Source of the DNA: Williamsia deligens | GTDB lineage: Bacteria > Actinomycetota > Actinomycetes > Mycobacteriales > Mycobacteriaceae | Direction of reading: 5' to 3' | DNA: 64,000 nucleotides | Assembly: GCF_024171765.1 (NCBI RefSeq) | Contig: NZ_JAMTCI010000002.1 | Location: 434,001 to 498,000 of the forward strand | Shown: positions 36,490 through 44,806 of the stretch, one piece after another | Position numbering within the stretch: position 1 is the stretch's first letter | Layout of the letters: each line of letters begins with the position of its first letter | Notes under the pieces: model-generated | The model's input: only the letters and a program-made list of their open reading frames with translations | What the model was told of the DNA's origin: nothing | The model's database searches: none | Translations under genes and position numbers: made by a program

Positions 36490-38250
36490 GTGGCGGACCT
36501 GCACGCGGGGTCGGCGGCCGATCGCAGACCGACTCCCGACGACGCCGCCCCACCGGCGGCCCATCCGCGACCGGGACGGGCCTGGGCGGCGTTCGCGGCC
36601 TGCCTCATCGCGGTGTTCATGCAGATGGTCGACACCACCATCGTCAACATCGCCCTGCCCGACCTGTCGCGGGACCTCGCGGCGACATCGTCGGACCAGC
36701 TGCTCGTCCTGACGGTCTACACCCTCGCGTTCGCGTGCACCCTCATGACCGGGTCGCGGATCGGCGAGCGCGTGGGGCGCCACCGGATGTTCGTCGGCGC
36801 CCTCGCCGCGTTCACCGTGGCCTCGGTGCTGTGCGGCACCGCGACCGGGCCGACCGAGTTGATCGTGCTGCGGGGCGTACAGGGTGTCGCGGCCGCCTGC
36901 GCCTCGGCGCAGACGATCGCGGTGATCGCGGCGATGTTCCCGCGCGCGCGACACGGCCTCGTGTTCGGCGTCTATGGGGCGACCGCAGGCGTGGCGGCGA
37001 TCTGCGGTCCGATCGTGGGTGGCGCGCTCATCTCCGCCGACGTGGCGGGCCTGGGCTGGCGCAGCATCTTCCTCGTCAACCTGCCCTTCGGGGTCATCGC
37101 GTGCGTCGTGGCGTGGCGGTGCCTGCCCCCGATGGTCGCGACACGACGGGTTCTGTTCGATCCCGTCGGGGTCGTCCTCTCGTCGGTCGGCCTGTTCGCG
37201 CTCATCTATCCCCTGGCCGTCGGTCGTGAGAAGGGCTGGCCGGCGTGGTCGTTCACGCTCATGGGCGTGGCCGTCGTCGTCCTGTCGGCGTTCGTCGTCC
37301 ACGAACGTCGCCTGCTCGCGCGCGGTGGTGACCCCCTCATGCGGGTCGACCTGTTCCGCAGCCGCGCGTTCGCGGTCGGATGCGTGCTGTCGGTGGCGTT
37401 CTTCGGGGTGTTCGCGGCGTTCTTCTTCGCCATGTCCGTCACCGCCCAGTTCGGCCTGGGGTACTCCGCGCTGCGGACCGGTCTGATCACGCTGCCGTTC
37501 GCACTCGGAGCCGCCCTGGGATCGGTCGGGTCGCCGGTGCTCGTCCGTCGCATCGGAGCCCGCACGCTCGCCGTGGGCATGGTCGTGTTCGCGGGTTCGG
37601 TGGCGTGGACCGCGGCACTGATCGCTCCGGCGTCGGCCGCCCTCGACATCGGACCGTTGATCCCGGCCCTCGTCGCCGGCGGGGTCGGCGTCGGCCTGTT
37701 CGTCGCGCCCCTGCAGGCGACGATCGTCTCGGGAACGACGACGGAGACCGTCGGGTCGGCCTCAGGGATGGTGCCCACCGTCCAGCAGATCGGCGCGTCG
37801 GTGGGGCTCGCCGTGGTGGGGGTCTTCTTCTTCGCGCAGCTCGCAGGCGCCGCGTCGACGGCGGCGTCGGAGTCGTCGCAGCGGTTGTCGGCGTCGCTGC
37901 GATCGACATCGGTCCCGGCCCAGGTCACACCGTTCGTCGTGGGCTCGTTCGCGGACTGCGCGCGACGGCAGCTGTCGTCACCGCGACCAGAGGTCGCCCC
38001 GCCCGGGTGCTCCACCGACCGCTCCGCTGCGAGCGGCCCGCGCGCGGAGATCGTGGCCGCGGCGGCACCCGCACTCCGCGTCGCTGCCCACGACGCCGCC
38101 GCACGGGCGTTCCTCGCCGCGTTCGTGACCACCCTGTGGACCATCGCCGGCACCGCGGTCGTGCTCGCCGGCGCGTGCCTCGCACTCGGGCGCGGCGGCG
38201 GGGAGTCGCCCGGGGTCAGCCCGGCAGCGCGCCGTCTTCCGGCAGCCTGA
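36490..38250 (+). CDS. MFS drug/lipid exporter, DHA2 (14-helix, EmrB-like) family
   Basis: 586 residues with about 14 membrane helices. The DHA2 signature is visible in the first helix region (VDTTIVNIALPDLSRDL) and in GSRIGERVGRHRMF between helices 2 and 3. A long outer loop near the C-terminus (about 465-550) holds two cysteines and separates the last two helices. Such proteins export drugs or lipids by proton antiport. Cotranscribed with papA, it is a candidate exporter for the PapA product. The GTG start at 36490 has no clear Shine-Dalgarno and may rely on reinitiation. Its last 35 bases overlap the DUF2469 gene on the other strand. Confidence 0.87.
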   Translation: MADLHAGSAADRRPTPDDAAPPAAHPRPGRAWAAFAACLIAVFMQMVDTTIVNIALPDLSRDLAATSSDQLLVLTVYTLAFACTLMTGSRIGERVGRHRMFVGALAAFTVASVLCGTATGPTELIVLRGVQGVAAACASAQTIAVIAAMFPRARHGLVFGVYGATAGVAAICGPIVGGALISADVAGLGWRSIFLVNLPFGVIACVVAWRCLPPMVATRRVLFDPVGVVLSSVGLFALIYPLAVGREKGWPAWSFTLMGVAVVVLSAFVVHERRLLARGGDPLMRVDLFRSRAFAVGCVLSVAFFGVFAAFFFAMSVTAQFGLGYSALRTGLITLPFALGAALGSVGSPVLVRRIGARTLAVGMVVFAGSVAWTAALIAPASAALDIGPLIPALVAGGVGVGLFVAPLQATIVSGTTTETVGSASGMVPTVQQIGASVGLAVVGVFFFAQLAGAASTAASESSQRLSASLRSTSVPAQVTPFVVGSFADCARRQLSSPRPEVAPPGCSTDRSAASGPRAEIVAAAAPALRVAAHDAAARAFLAAFVTTLWTIAGTAVVLAGACLALGRGGGESPGVSPAARRLPAA

Positions 38251-38539
38251 GCTCCGAGGACTCGAGCTCCTCGATGTTGACGTCCTTGAAGGTGATGACG
38301 CGGACCTGCTTGACGAAGCGGGCGGGCCGGTACATGTCCCACACCCAGGCGTCGGACATCCGGACCTCGAAGTAGACCTCGCCGTCGGCGTTGCGGGGCA
38401 CCATCTCCACGGTGTTGGCGAGATAGAACCGGCGCTCGGTCTCGACGACGTACGTGAACTGACCGACCACGTCCTTGTACTCGCGGTACAACGACAGCTC
38501 CATCTCGGTCTCGTACTTCTCGAGATCCTCCGCACTCAT
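38216..38539 (-). CDS. DUF2469 protein
   Basis: 107 residues, small and acidic at both ends, beginning MSAEDLEKYETEMELSLYRE and containing FTYVVETERRFYL. It is the conserved actinobacterial DUF2469 family found next to rnhB (Rv2901c position). Function unknown. The start ATG lies six bases after a TAGGCT -10 whose first three bases are the rnhB stop codon, so the gene has a leaderless promoter inside the end of its upstream neighbour. Its 3' end overlaps the convergent MFS gene by 35 bases. Confidence 0.9.
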   Translation of the reverse strand: MSAEDLEKYETEMELSLYREYKDVVGQFTYVVETERRFYLANTVEMVPRNADGEVYFEVRMSDAWVWDMYRPARFVKQVRVITFKDVNIEELESSELRLPEDGALPG

Positions 38540-38545
38540 GGGGTC

Positions 38546-38551
38546 AGCCTA
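38546..38551 (-). promoter_or_regulatory. -10 TAGGCT containing the rnhB stop codon; leaderless start of DUF2469 gene
   Basis: On the minus strand the rnhB stop TAG (38551-38549) continues as TAGGCT, then GACCCC and the ATG at 38539. No Shine-Dalgarno precedes the ATG. The -10 and the stop codon are the same bases. Confidence 0.6.
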
Positions 38552-39268
38552 GCCAGTGCGGTCCACGGCCTCGGGGCGGGACGCGACAGCGACGCGGTCG
38601 CGGACGTTGCGGTAGGACATGCGGTGTTGGGCCGACGGACCGAGGCGGTCGATGCAGGACATGTGCAGCTCGGTGCTGTAGCCCTTGTGGACGGCGAACT
38701 CGTACCCCGGGAGCTGCTCGTCCATCTCGACCATGATCCGGTCCCGGGTCACCTTCGCCAGGATGCTCGCCGCCGCGATGCACGCGGCGGCACCGTCACC
38801 ACCGATGACGGGCAGCGACGGCGCGGTGAGGCCGGGGACGGGGAACCCGTCGGAGAGGACGTAGCCCGGCGTGACCCCGAGCGTCGCCACCGCGCGCCGC
38901 ATGCCCTCGATGTTCGCGACGTGGATGCCGATGCGGTCGACCTCGTGGGAGTCGACGACCACCACGCTGTGCGCGAGAGCGTGCCGGATCACCGAGGCGT
39001 ACAACGATTCCCGGACGGCGGGCGACAACCGTTTGGAGTCGTCGAGATCGGCCAGCGACACGAGCTGGGTCGGCTTGAGGATGCACGCGGCCACCACCAA
39101 CGGGCCCGCACATGCCCCGCGTCCGGCCTCGTCGACACCCGCCACCGGGCCGAGGCCGCTGTTGTGCAGGGCGAATTCGTACGTCCGCAGGCTCGCGGCC
39201 CGCCGGACCGGCGCACGCGGCGGCCATCGCATCGGTCCGCGCGCCGCGGGCGTTCTTCTCACCGCCAC
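38549..39268 (-). CDS. rnhB: Ribonuclease HII
   Basis: 239 residues. It cuts RNA of RNA-DNA hybrids and single ribonucleotides in DNA. Catalytic acids lie in [15 protein letters not shown] (Asp, Glu) and in the later [10 protein letters not shown], with LDDSKRL between them. About 28 basic N-terminal residues precede the fold. GTG at 39268, three bases after lepB; another GTG at 39262 is possible. The lepB-rnhB pair is standard in Mycobacteriales. Confidence 0.94.
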   Translation of the reverse strand: MAVRRTPAARGPMRWPPRAPVRRAASLRTYEFALHNSGLGPVAGVDEAGRGACAGPLVVAACILKPTQLVSLADLDDSKRLSPAVRESLYASVIRHALAHSVVVVDSHEVDRIGIHVANIEGMRRAVATLGVTPGYVLSDGFPVPGLTAPSLPVIGGDGAAACIAAASILAKVTRDRIMVEMDEQLPGYEFAVHKGYSTELHMSCIDRLGPSAQHRMSYRNVRDRVAVASRPEAVDRTG

Positions 39269-39271
39269 GCC

Positions 39272-40144
39272 TCAGCCCTGCGGGTCGTGAGCGCCGACAC
39301 CACCGATCCGGGAGAACGGATAGATGATGAACCGCACCTTGCCGCGGACGTCGGAGATCGGCACGGTCCCCTGGAGTTCGTCGGTGATGTGGTAGCGCGA
39401 GTCGGCGGAGTTGCCACGGTTGTCGCCCATCACCCACAGGTTGCCCTGCGGGACGGTGATCGGGCCGAAGTCCGGCCCGAGGCAGCTCGAGAGGGCGCCG
39501 CCGCTGCCGGAGGTGAGGCCGGGGTTGATCCCCGCGTCCTGACGCTGCAGGGCGAGGTCGACGTAGGGCTCGGTCAGCGGCTTGCCGTTGACGGTCACGC
39601 CCTTGCCGTCGGCGTTGCGACACGCGACGGTCTGCCCGCCGGTCGCGATGACCCGCTTCACGAGGTCGTTCTCGTCCGGGGGCGCGAACCCGAACCAGGA
39701 CAACGCATCCTGCAGGCCGCGCACGACGGTGTTGCTCGACCGCGGTGAACTCCAGCCCTCGTCCCAGGACGCGGTCGGCGCCTTGAACACGACGACGTCA
39801 CCCGGGGTGGGATCGCCGAACCGGTAGGTCAGCTTGTCGATGACGATGCGGTCGTTGGTGCATCCCGTGCAGCCGTGGAGGGTGTTCTCCATGGACTCCG
39901 ACGGGATCACGTACTGACGGCCGATGAACGTCTGCAGGACCCAGGTCAGCACCAGCACGCTGATGATGATGATCGCCGTCTCGCGCAGGGCCGATCGACC
40001 GCGTCCCTCACGCTTCGGGGTCGTGGAACGCCACGGCTTCTCGTCGCCGTCGGGATCGGCGGAGGCATCCTGCGGTTCGTACCGCGACTCGTCGTCGAGC
40101 GGTGGATCCTGGTCGGGATGTCCGTGGCGAGGTGTGTCGGGCAC
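39272..40144 (-). CDS. lepB: Signal peptidase I
   Basis: 290 residues. A long polar cytoplasmic N-terminus (about 1-55) precedes one membrane anchor (ETAIIIISVLVLTWVLQTFIG). The catalytic dyad is Ser84 in PSESMENTL and Lys163 in LVKRVIATGG; boxes GDVVVFKAP and VMGDNRGNSADSR complete the family pattern. It removes signal peptides of exported proteins such as the mycolyltransferase. The GTG start lies six bases after TAGGCT, so the transcript is probably leaderless. The rplS terminator is just upstream. Confidence 0.95.
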   Translation of the reverse strand: MPDTPRHGHPDQDPPLDDESRYEPQDASADPDGDEKPWRSTTPKREGRGRSALRETAIIIISVLVLTWVLQTFIGRQYVIPSESMENTLHGCTGCTNDRIVIDKLTYRFGDPTPGDVVVFKAPTASWDEGWSSPRSSNTVVRGLQDALSWFGFAPPDENDLVKRVIATGGQTVACRNADGKGVTVNGKPLTEPYVDLALQRQDAGINPGLTSGSGGALSSCLGPDFGPITVPQGNLWVMGDNRGNSADSRYHITDELQGTVPISDVRGKVRFIIYPFSRIGGVGAHDPQG

Positions 40145-40150
40145 CGCGTC

Positions 40151-40156
40151 AGCCTA
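40151..40156 (-). promoter_or_regulatory. -10 element TAGGCT, leaderless start of lepB
   Basis: TAGGCT, then GACGCG, then GTG at 40144. It lies beyond the rplS terminator, so lepB-rnhB can be transcribed separately. Confidence 0.6.
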
Positions 40157-40173
40157 GTCGAGCGGTCACCGTG

Positions 40174-40202
40174 GCCGCCGCGACGGCACGCGTCGCGGCG
40201 GC
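40174..40202 (-). terminator. 12-bp hairpin after rplS
   Basis: GCCGCCGCGACG pairs perfectly with CGTCGCGGCGGC over 12 bp with a 5-base loop; an outer GTCACC/GGTGAC pair (40165-40170 with 40204-40209) extends it. It begins five bases after the rplS stop on the minus strand. Confidence 0.7.
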
Positions 40203-40213
40203 GGGTGACAGCG

Positions 40214-40555
40214 TCAGCGCTTCTCCTTGATCTTCGCGGCCTTGCCACGCAGATCACGGAGGTAGTACAGCTTCGCGCGACGGACGTCACCTCGGGTGAC
40301 GACGTCGATCTTGGCGATGGTGGGGCTGTGCACCGGGAAGGTGCGCTCGACACCGACGCCGAACGAGACCTTGCGGACGGTGAACGTCTCGCGGACGCCG
40401 CCGCCCTGGCGACGGATCACGACGCCCTTGAACACCTGGACGCGCTCCTTGGAGCCCTCGATGACCTTCACGTGCACGTCGAGCGTGTCACCGGGACGGA
40501 AGTCGGGGATGTCGTCGCGCAGCGACTTCTGGTCGAGGGAGTCCAGCGTGTTCAT
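40214..40555 (-). CDS. rplS: 50S ribosomal protein L19
   Basis: 113 residues, standard length. L19 sits at the subunit interface. The motif [20 protein letters not shown] and the end KAAKIKEKR are typical. The gene has its own promoter of the ribosomal layout (40737-40769), lying inside the 3' end of the upstream membrane-protein gene, with a leader of roughly 175 bases. A strong hairpin follows, so rplS is probably a single-gene transcript between trmD and lepB. Confidence 0.97.
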   Translation of the reverse strand: MNTLDSLDQKSLRDDIPDFRPGDTLDVHVKVIEGSKERVQVFKGVVIRRQGGGVRETFTVRKVSFGVGVERTFPVHSPTIAKIDVVTRGDVRRAKLYYLRDLRGKAAKIKEKR

Positions 40556-40633
40556 CGGTCGTGTCCAATCTGGGGTACATGGCGTGAACAGAGGACCCGG
40601 CGCGCGCACCTCGCGATGCGCTCCGACGCCGGT

Positions 40634-41599
40634 TCATGCTCCAGTCGTGGGTTCACCGCTCGACTGACCGGATGGGACACCCGGCGCGGGTGTCGCGGAC
40701 GACACCGGGATGCGACCGTCGAGCGGCAACCCAACCATTGTGCCAGAGCCCCCCAGGCGCGACGAAATCCGTCCGCCGGCCTCCGGCGGTGGGGCGGGCT
40801 GCACCACGCGGTCGAGTTCGGTCTCGGCGGCCTCGATCGCGTGGCCGACGTCCGGCCTGCCCGCCATGAGGTCCTGCAGGAAGATCTTGGCGCGCACCAG
40901 CGGTCGACGCTGGCGCCGTTCGCGGCGCACCGCACGCGCCATCCGTTTCGGACGGGACGTGTACCGCCACCGCGCCCACGGCGACGACGGACTGGCCAGG
41001 CGGATGGCACCGACGACCAGCACCGGCAACACGAAGACACCGATCAGGGCGGTCCAGGGCTTGCCCTTCGCGACGACGACCGCGGCGATCACGAGGCCCA
41101 CCAGTCCGGCGGCGATCGTGATGACGCCCTCCACCCATCCGTCGTCGAAGACGCCGGACACGCTGATGAGCTCGAGCGGCCGGAAGCCCAGGAGCGCCAT
41201 CCCGGTGGCGCCCACCGTGGCGAACACGGCGTCCACCGAGGCGCGGCCCTCCTCGGCCCAGTACACGTCACGCAGATAGAACAGTAGGGCGAACTCGTCG
41301 AGGACGAGGGCCGCGCCGATGCCGAACACGCAGGCGAGCCAGGACAGCTGAGCCTGGGTGGCGGTCATCGAGATCGCGATGATCCACACGCCCGACACGA
41401 GCGACAACACGACGCCGAAGACCATATGGTGCACATGGGTCGCGCCGGCACTGACGTTGGAGAACCACCACCGCACGTCGGCGCGGATCAACCGGACGCT
41501 GACCCGGGTGCAGACGAACCCGCCGACGAACCCGGCGAAGAACAGCAGCAGCGGCAGTTTGCCGCCGCCGACGATGTCGTGGGTGTACCAGTGGTGCAC
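40634..41599 (-). CDS. Conserved integral membrane protein of unknown function
   Basis: 321 residues with about six membrane helices (roughly 14-37, 55-78, 84-108, 123-140, 155-178 and 185-206), then a basic cytoplasmic tail of about 110 residues starting RWRYTSRPKRMARAVRRERR. Helix 2 starts with THVHHMVFG and helix 3 ends with DEFALLFYLRDVYW; these His, Asp and Glu residues in membrane segments suggest a metal or catalytic site, but I recognise no named family. It occupies the place of lppW (Rv2905) between trmD and rplS. The GTG start lies six bases after TAATGT, which contains the trmD stop codon. Confidence 0.8.
   Translation of the reverse strand: MHHWYTHDIVGGGKLPLLLFFAGFVGGFVCTRVSVRLIRADVRWWFSNVSAGATHVHHMVFGVVLSLVSGVWIIAISMTATQAQLSWLACVFGIGAALVLDEFALLFYLRDVYWAEEGRASVDAVFATVGATGMALLGFRPLELISVSGVFDDGWVEGVITIAAGLVGLVIAAVVVAKGKPWTALIGVFVLPVLVVGAIRLASPSSPWARWRYTSRPKRMARAVRRERRQRRPLVRAKIFLQDLMAGRPDVGHAIEAAETELDRVVQPAPPPEAGGRISSRLGGSGTMVGLPLDGRIPVSSATPAPGVPSGQSSGEPTTGA
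40737..40769 (-). promoter_or_regulatory. Promoter of rplS, shared ribosomal-protein layout
   Basis: On the minus strand GACGGATTTCG (GATTTCG at 40769-40763), exactly 20 bases, then CACAAT (40742-40737). The -10 neighbourhood CTCTGGCACAATG is identical in 13 bases to that of rpsP. It lies within the coding end of the upstream membrane protein. Confidence 0.6.
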
Positions 41600-41605
41600 C
41601 CGCCG

Positions 41606-41611
41606 ACATTA
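41606..41611 (-). promoter_or_regulatory. -10 TAATGT containing the trmD stop codon; leaderless start of membrane-protein gene
   Basis: The trmD stop TAA (41611-41609) continues as TAATGT, followed by CGGCGG and the GTG at 41599. A partly overlapping GATAAT three bases upstream is an alternative -10. Confidence 0.5.
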
Positions 41612-42349
41612 TCCCCGGCGCTCCGGCGATGTGTCCGGATCGTCGGAGGCGACCGACGGGTCGACGAGCAGGTCCGGGCGCCGCTCCCGGGTCCGGCGCA
41701 TCGACTCCGTGTGTCGCCATGCGTCGATGGCGGCGTGGTCACCGCCACGCAGGACGTCGGGCACCGACAGCCCGCGCCAGGTCTGCGGACGTGTGTAGGC
41801 GGGCGCCTCCAGGAGTCCGTCGGAGAAGGAGTCCTGACGGTGGGACTCGGCGTTGCCCAGCACCCCGTCGACGAGACGCACGATCGCCTCGACCATCACG
41901 ATGGTCGCCGCCTCGCCGCCGATCAGGACGTAGTCGCCGATCGACAACTCGAGCACCCGGACCCGCCGCGCCGCGTCGTCGACGACCCGCTGGTCGATCC
42001 CCTCGTACCGTCCGCACGCGAACACCAGGTGCGGTGCCGCCGAGAGCTCCTGCGCCAGGGCCTGCGTGAACGGGATCCCGGCGGGGGTGGGGACGACGAG
42101 GATCGCGTCGTCGGGACAGACGTCGTCGAGGCACGGTCCCCACACCTCGGGCTTCATCACCATCCCGGGCCCGCCGCCGTACGGCGAGTCGTCGACGGCA
42201 CGGTGGACGTCGTGGGTCCACTCCCGCAGATCGTGCAGGTGCAGGTCCAGGATGCCGCGCGCGGCCGCCCGACCCGGCAACGCCAGGCGCAGCGGCTCGA
42301 GGTACTCCGGGAAGATCGACACCACGTCGACCCGCATCGTGGGTGTCAC
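41609..42349 (-). CDS. trmD: tRNA (guanine37-N1)-methyltransferase
   Basis: 246 residues from a GTG that overlaps the rimM stop as GTGA; an ATG 12 bases later (42337), beginning [12 protein letters not shown], is the more usual start and gives 242. It makes m1G37 in tRNAs and prevents frameshifting. The trefoil-knot SAM site is shown by [12 protein letters not shown] and [14 protein letters not shown], and the substrate loop by [12 protein letters not shown]. Third gene of rpsP-khpA-rimM-trmD. Confidence 0.96.
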   Translation of the reverse strand: MTPTMRVDVVSIFPEYLEPLRLALPGRAAARGILDLHLHDLREWTHDVHRAVDDSPYGGGPGMVMKPEVWGPCLDDVCPDDAILVVPTPAGIPFTQALAQELSAAPHLVFACGRYEGIDQRVVDDAARRVRVLELSIGDYVLIGGEAATIVMVEAIVRLVDGVLGNAESHRQDSFSDGLLEAPAYTRPQTWRGLSVPDVLRGGDHAAIDAWRHTESMRRTRERRPDLLVDPSVASDDPDTSPERRG

Positions 42350-42864
42350 AGATCGAACAGACCGTCGGGCGGATCGATCTCGACGACGTCGGTGCCGACG
42401 GTGGGGACGATCTCGGCGACGAACGGGACCAGCACCTCACGGGTGGCGTCGCCGTCGGTCACCGTGACGACGAGGGTGTCGCCGCCGGGCAGGTGCAGGA
42501 TGTCCGCCACGGTCCCGACCGGGTCGCCGCCGACGGTGCGCACGGCGACACCGATCAGTTCGTGGTCGTAGAACTCGTCCGGGTCGTCGCCGGAGGAGAC
42601 CGAGTCGCTGTCGACGACGAGCACGACGCCGCGCAGGGCGTCCGCCGCCTCACGCCCGTCGACCCCGTCGAACCGGACGAGCAGACGTTCGCCGTGGGTC
42701 CGTGCACCGACGACGGTCAGGGTCTGCTCTCCCCCACCCCGGGCGCGACCGCGCAGCACGCTGTCGGGCGCGAACCGGGCGTCGGGGTCGTCGGTGCGGA
42801 CGTCGACGACGACCTCACCGCGAACACCGTGGGACTTGACGATCCGACCGACCGCGAGATCCAT
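42346..42864 (-). CDS. rimM: 16S rRNA maturation factor RimM
   Basis: 172 residues. It assists 30S head assembly by binding S19. The N-terminal part starts [18 protein letters not shown] and the C-terminal PRC-barrel region holds [12 protein letters not shown] and VPFVAEIVP. It follows khpA by 13 bases with only a weak ribosome binding site and overlaps trmD. Order rpsP-khpA-rimM-trmD is the classical ribosome-maturation operon. Confidence 0.95.
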   Translation of the reverse strand: MDLAVGRIVKSHGVRGEVVVDVRTDDPDARFAPDSVLRGRARGGGEQTLTVVGARTHGERLLVRFDGVDGREAADALRGVVLVVDSDSVSSGDDPDEFYDHELIGVAVRTVGGDPVGTVADILHLPGGDTLVVTVTDGDATREVLVPFVAEIVPTVGTDVVEIDPPDGLFDL

Positions 42865-42877
42865 CCGGTGCTACGCG

Positions 42878-43120
42878 TCAGCGGTCGGTGTCGACGATGT
42901 CCAGACGGACGCCGCGGCCACCGATCCCACCGACGAGGGTGCGCAGGGCGGTCGCGGTGCGGCCACCACGGCCGATCACCTTGCCCAGGTCCTCGGGGTT
43001 GACGTGGACCTCGACCATGCGGCCGCGTCGGCCGGTGATGAACTCCACCCGAACGTCGTCGGGGTTGGAGACGATTCCGCGGACGAGATGCTCGACCGCG
43101 TCGGCGACGACTGCGCTCAC
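42878..43120 (-). CDS. khpA: KH-domain RNA-binding protein KhpA
   Basis: 80 residues, one KH domain. The RNA-binding GxxG loop is in [17 protein letters not shown]. In other bacteria KhpA pairs with KhpB (Jag) to bind many transcripts and affects cell division; jag is not in the window. The GTG start overlaps the rpsP stop as GTGA, so its level is tied to S16. Corresponds to Rv2908c. Confidence 0.93.
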   Translation of the reverse strand: MSAVVADAVEHLVRGIVSNPDDVRVEFITGRRGRMVEVHVNPEDLGKVIGRGGRTATALRTLVGGIGGRGVRLDIVDTDR

Positions 43121-43551
43121 TCGGCGGTCCCGGCGGCATCGGCCGCGGTGTCGTCGGCCTTCTTCGGCGCACGCTTCTTCGGGGTGGTCGCCTCACCGGC
43201 GGGCTCGCTGTCGGCCGACGCGAGCGCGGCGTTGAACAGGTCGAGCTTGCTGGGCTTGGGCTCCTTGACCTTCAGGGTGCCCTCGGCGCCCGGGAGACCC
43301 TTGAACTTCTGCCAGTCACCGGTGATCTTCAGCAGCGCCTGCACGGGCTCGGTGGGCTGGGCGCCCACGCCGAGCCAGTACTGCGCGCGCTCGGAGTCGA
43401 TCTCGATGAGGCTGGGGTCTTCCTTGGGGTGGTACTTGCCGATCGTCTCGATGGCGCGGCCGTCGCGGCGCGTACGGGCGTCGGCGACGACGACGCGGTA
43501 CTGCGGGTTGCGGATCTTGCCGAGCCGGGTGAGCTTGATCTTGACTGCCAT
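43117..43551 (-). CDS. rpsP: 30S ribosomal protein S16
   Basis: 144 residues, longer than the usual 80-90. The body [20 protein letters not shown] through [13 protein letters not shown] is canonical; the added tail of about 55 residues is rich in Ala, Lys, Glu and Pro. The ATG has GAGAACC upstream. A promoter of the shared ribosomal layout (43676-43708) gives a leader of about 118 bases with a 6-bp hairpin (43588-43605). First gene of rpsP-khpA-rimM-trmD. Confidence 0.96.
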   Translation of the reverse strand: MAVKIKLTRLGKIRNPQYRVVVADARTRRDGRAIETIGKYHPKEDPSLIEIDSERAQYWLGVGAQPTEPVQALLKITGDWQKFKGLPGAEGTLKVKEPKPSKLDLFNAALASADSEPAGEATTPKKRAPKKADDTAADAAGTAE

Positions 43552-43675
43552 GAGGTTCTCTTCTCTGGTCACAGCGCAATTCAGCGACCCACCCGGTGTG
43601 GTGGGCCCGGTTTTGCGGTTGATGTCGGTGTGACCGTCGGGCGGCGCATGACCGGGTCCGACGTACCGGCTGGTC

Positions 43676-43708
43676 ATTGTGCCAGAGGACCGCCACGCGC
43701 CCGAAATC
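43676..43708 (-). promoter_or_regulatory. Promoter of rpsP operon, shared ribosomal-protein layout
   Basis: On the minus strand GACGATTTCG (GATTTCG at 43708-43702), exactly 20 bases, then CACAAT (43681-43676). The 13 bases CTCTGGCACAATG are identical to the rplS promoter. It lies in the 173-base gap between the amidohydrolase stop and rpsP. Confidence 0.6.
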
Positions 43709-43724
43709 GTCGGCCCCGCGGCGG

Positions 43725-44798
43725 TCAGAGGACCGCGCCGCCGGAGATCACGGCGTCGGGCGCGCGCAGGACGTCGAGGTCGGCGCGGGGGTCGGCGCGC
43801 AGCACGATCAGATCGGCGCGGTCGCCGTCGGCGAGCGCACCGGCCGACAGCCATCGCCGCGCGTCCACGGTGGCCGCCCGCAGCACGATCGTGGTCGACA
43901 GCCCGGCACCCGTGAGGGCGACGATCTCGTCGACGATGCGGCCGTGCCCGACGAAGCCGCCCGCATCGGTGCCGGTGTAGACCGGGACACCCGCCTCGAC
44001 CGCGGCGCGCACCACCGAGGGCGCCGCCGCGTGAAGTGCGCGCATGTGGGCCGCGTAGGTCGGGAAGCGGTCCGCGGAGTCGGCGATGCCCGGGAAGTTG
44101 TCCACCTGGATCAGCGTCGGCACGAGCGCGGTCCCCCGCTCCGCCATCGCCGCGATCAGGTCGTCGGTCAGGCCCGTCCCGTGCTCGATGCAGTCGACGC
44201 CGGCGGCGATCAGGCCGGGGAGCGCGTCGGTCCCGAACACGTGCGCGGTGATCCGCGCACCCTCGTCGTGGGCTGCGTCCACGGCCGCCGAGACCTGCGC
44301 GTCGGTCCAGAGCGGTGCCAGATCCCCCACCTCACGGTCGATCCAGTCGCCGACCAGCTTCACCCACCCGTCGCCGGCGCGCGCCTGTCGGCGGACCTCG
44401 TCGGCGAGGGAGTCGGGGTCGTCGAGTTCGACGCCGTAGTCACGCAGGTAGCGCTTCGGCCGGGCGATGTGCCTGCCCGCCCGGAGGAACCGGGGACACC
44501 GCGGGTCGGCGTCGAGCGGATGGGTGTCGACCGGGGAGCCGACCTCGCGGATGAGCAGGGCGCCCGCGCGGGCGTCGGCGAGCGCGAACTCGCGCGCCTG
44601 ACCCATGGTCACGCCCAGCCCGGGCGCGATGCCGACATGGTTGTGCGCGTCGACGAGCCCCGGCAGCAGCCAGGCGTCGTCGGCGACGGTGACCGCACCG
44701 GGGACCGCGTCGTGCCGGATGACCTCACCGTCGGTCCACAGCTCCAGCGGCTCACCGGTGAGCGCATCCCGCCCACGCACGTGCAGCGGAGGCGTCAC
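43725..44798 (-). CDS. Metal-dependent amidohydrolase
   Basis: 357 residues. Amidohydrolase-superfamily TIM barrel with metal ligands in DAHNHVG, further His in TAHVFG and CIEHGTG, and the catalytic Asp in [15 protein letters not shown] may hold a carbamylated Lys. The substrate is unknown; imidazolonepropionase-like and prolidase-like relatives act on cyclic amides or dipeptides. It follows ffh by eight bases and is the Rv2915c equivalent. The GTG start has no clear Shine-Dalgarno, so reinitiation after ffh is likely. Confidence 0.87.
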   Translation of the reverse strand: MTPPLHVRGRDALTGEPLELWTDGEVIRHDAVPGAVTVADDAWLLPGLVDAHNHVGIAPGLGVTMGQAREFALADARAGALLIREVGSPVDTHPLDADPRCPRFLRAGRHIARPKRYLRDYGVELDDPDSLADEVRRQARAGDGWVKLVGDWIDREVGDLAPLWTDAQVSAAVDAAHDEGARITAHVFGTDALPGLIAAGVDCIEHGTGLTDDLIAAMAERGTALVPTLIQVDNFPGIADSADRFPTYAAHMRALHAAAPSVVRAAVEAGVPVYTGTDAGGFVGHGRIVDEIVALTGAGLSTTIVLRAATVDARRWLSAGALADGDRADLIVLRADPRADLDVLRAPDAVISGGAVL

Positions 44799-44806
44799 GG
44801 TGGTGG

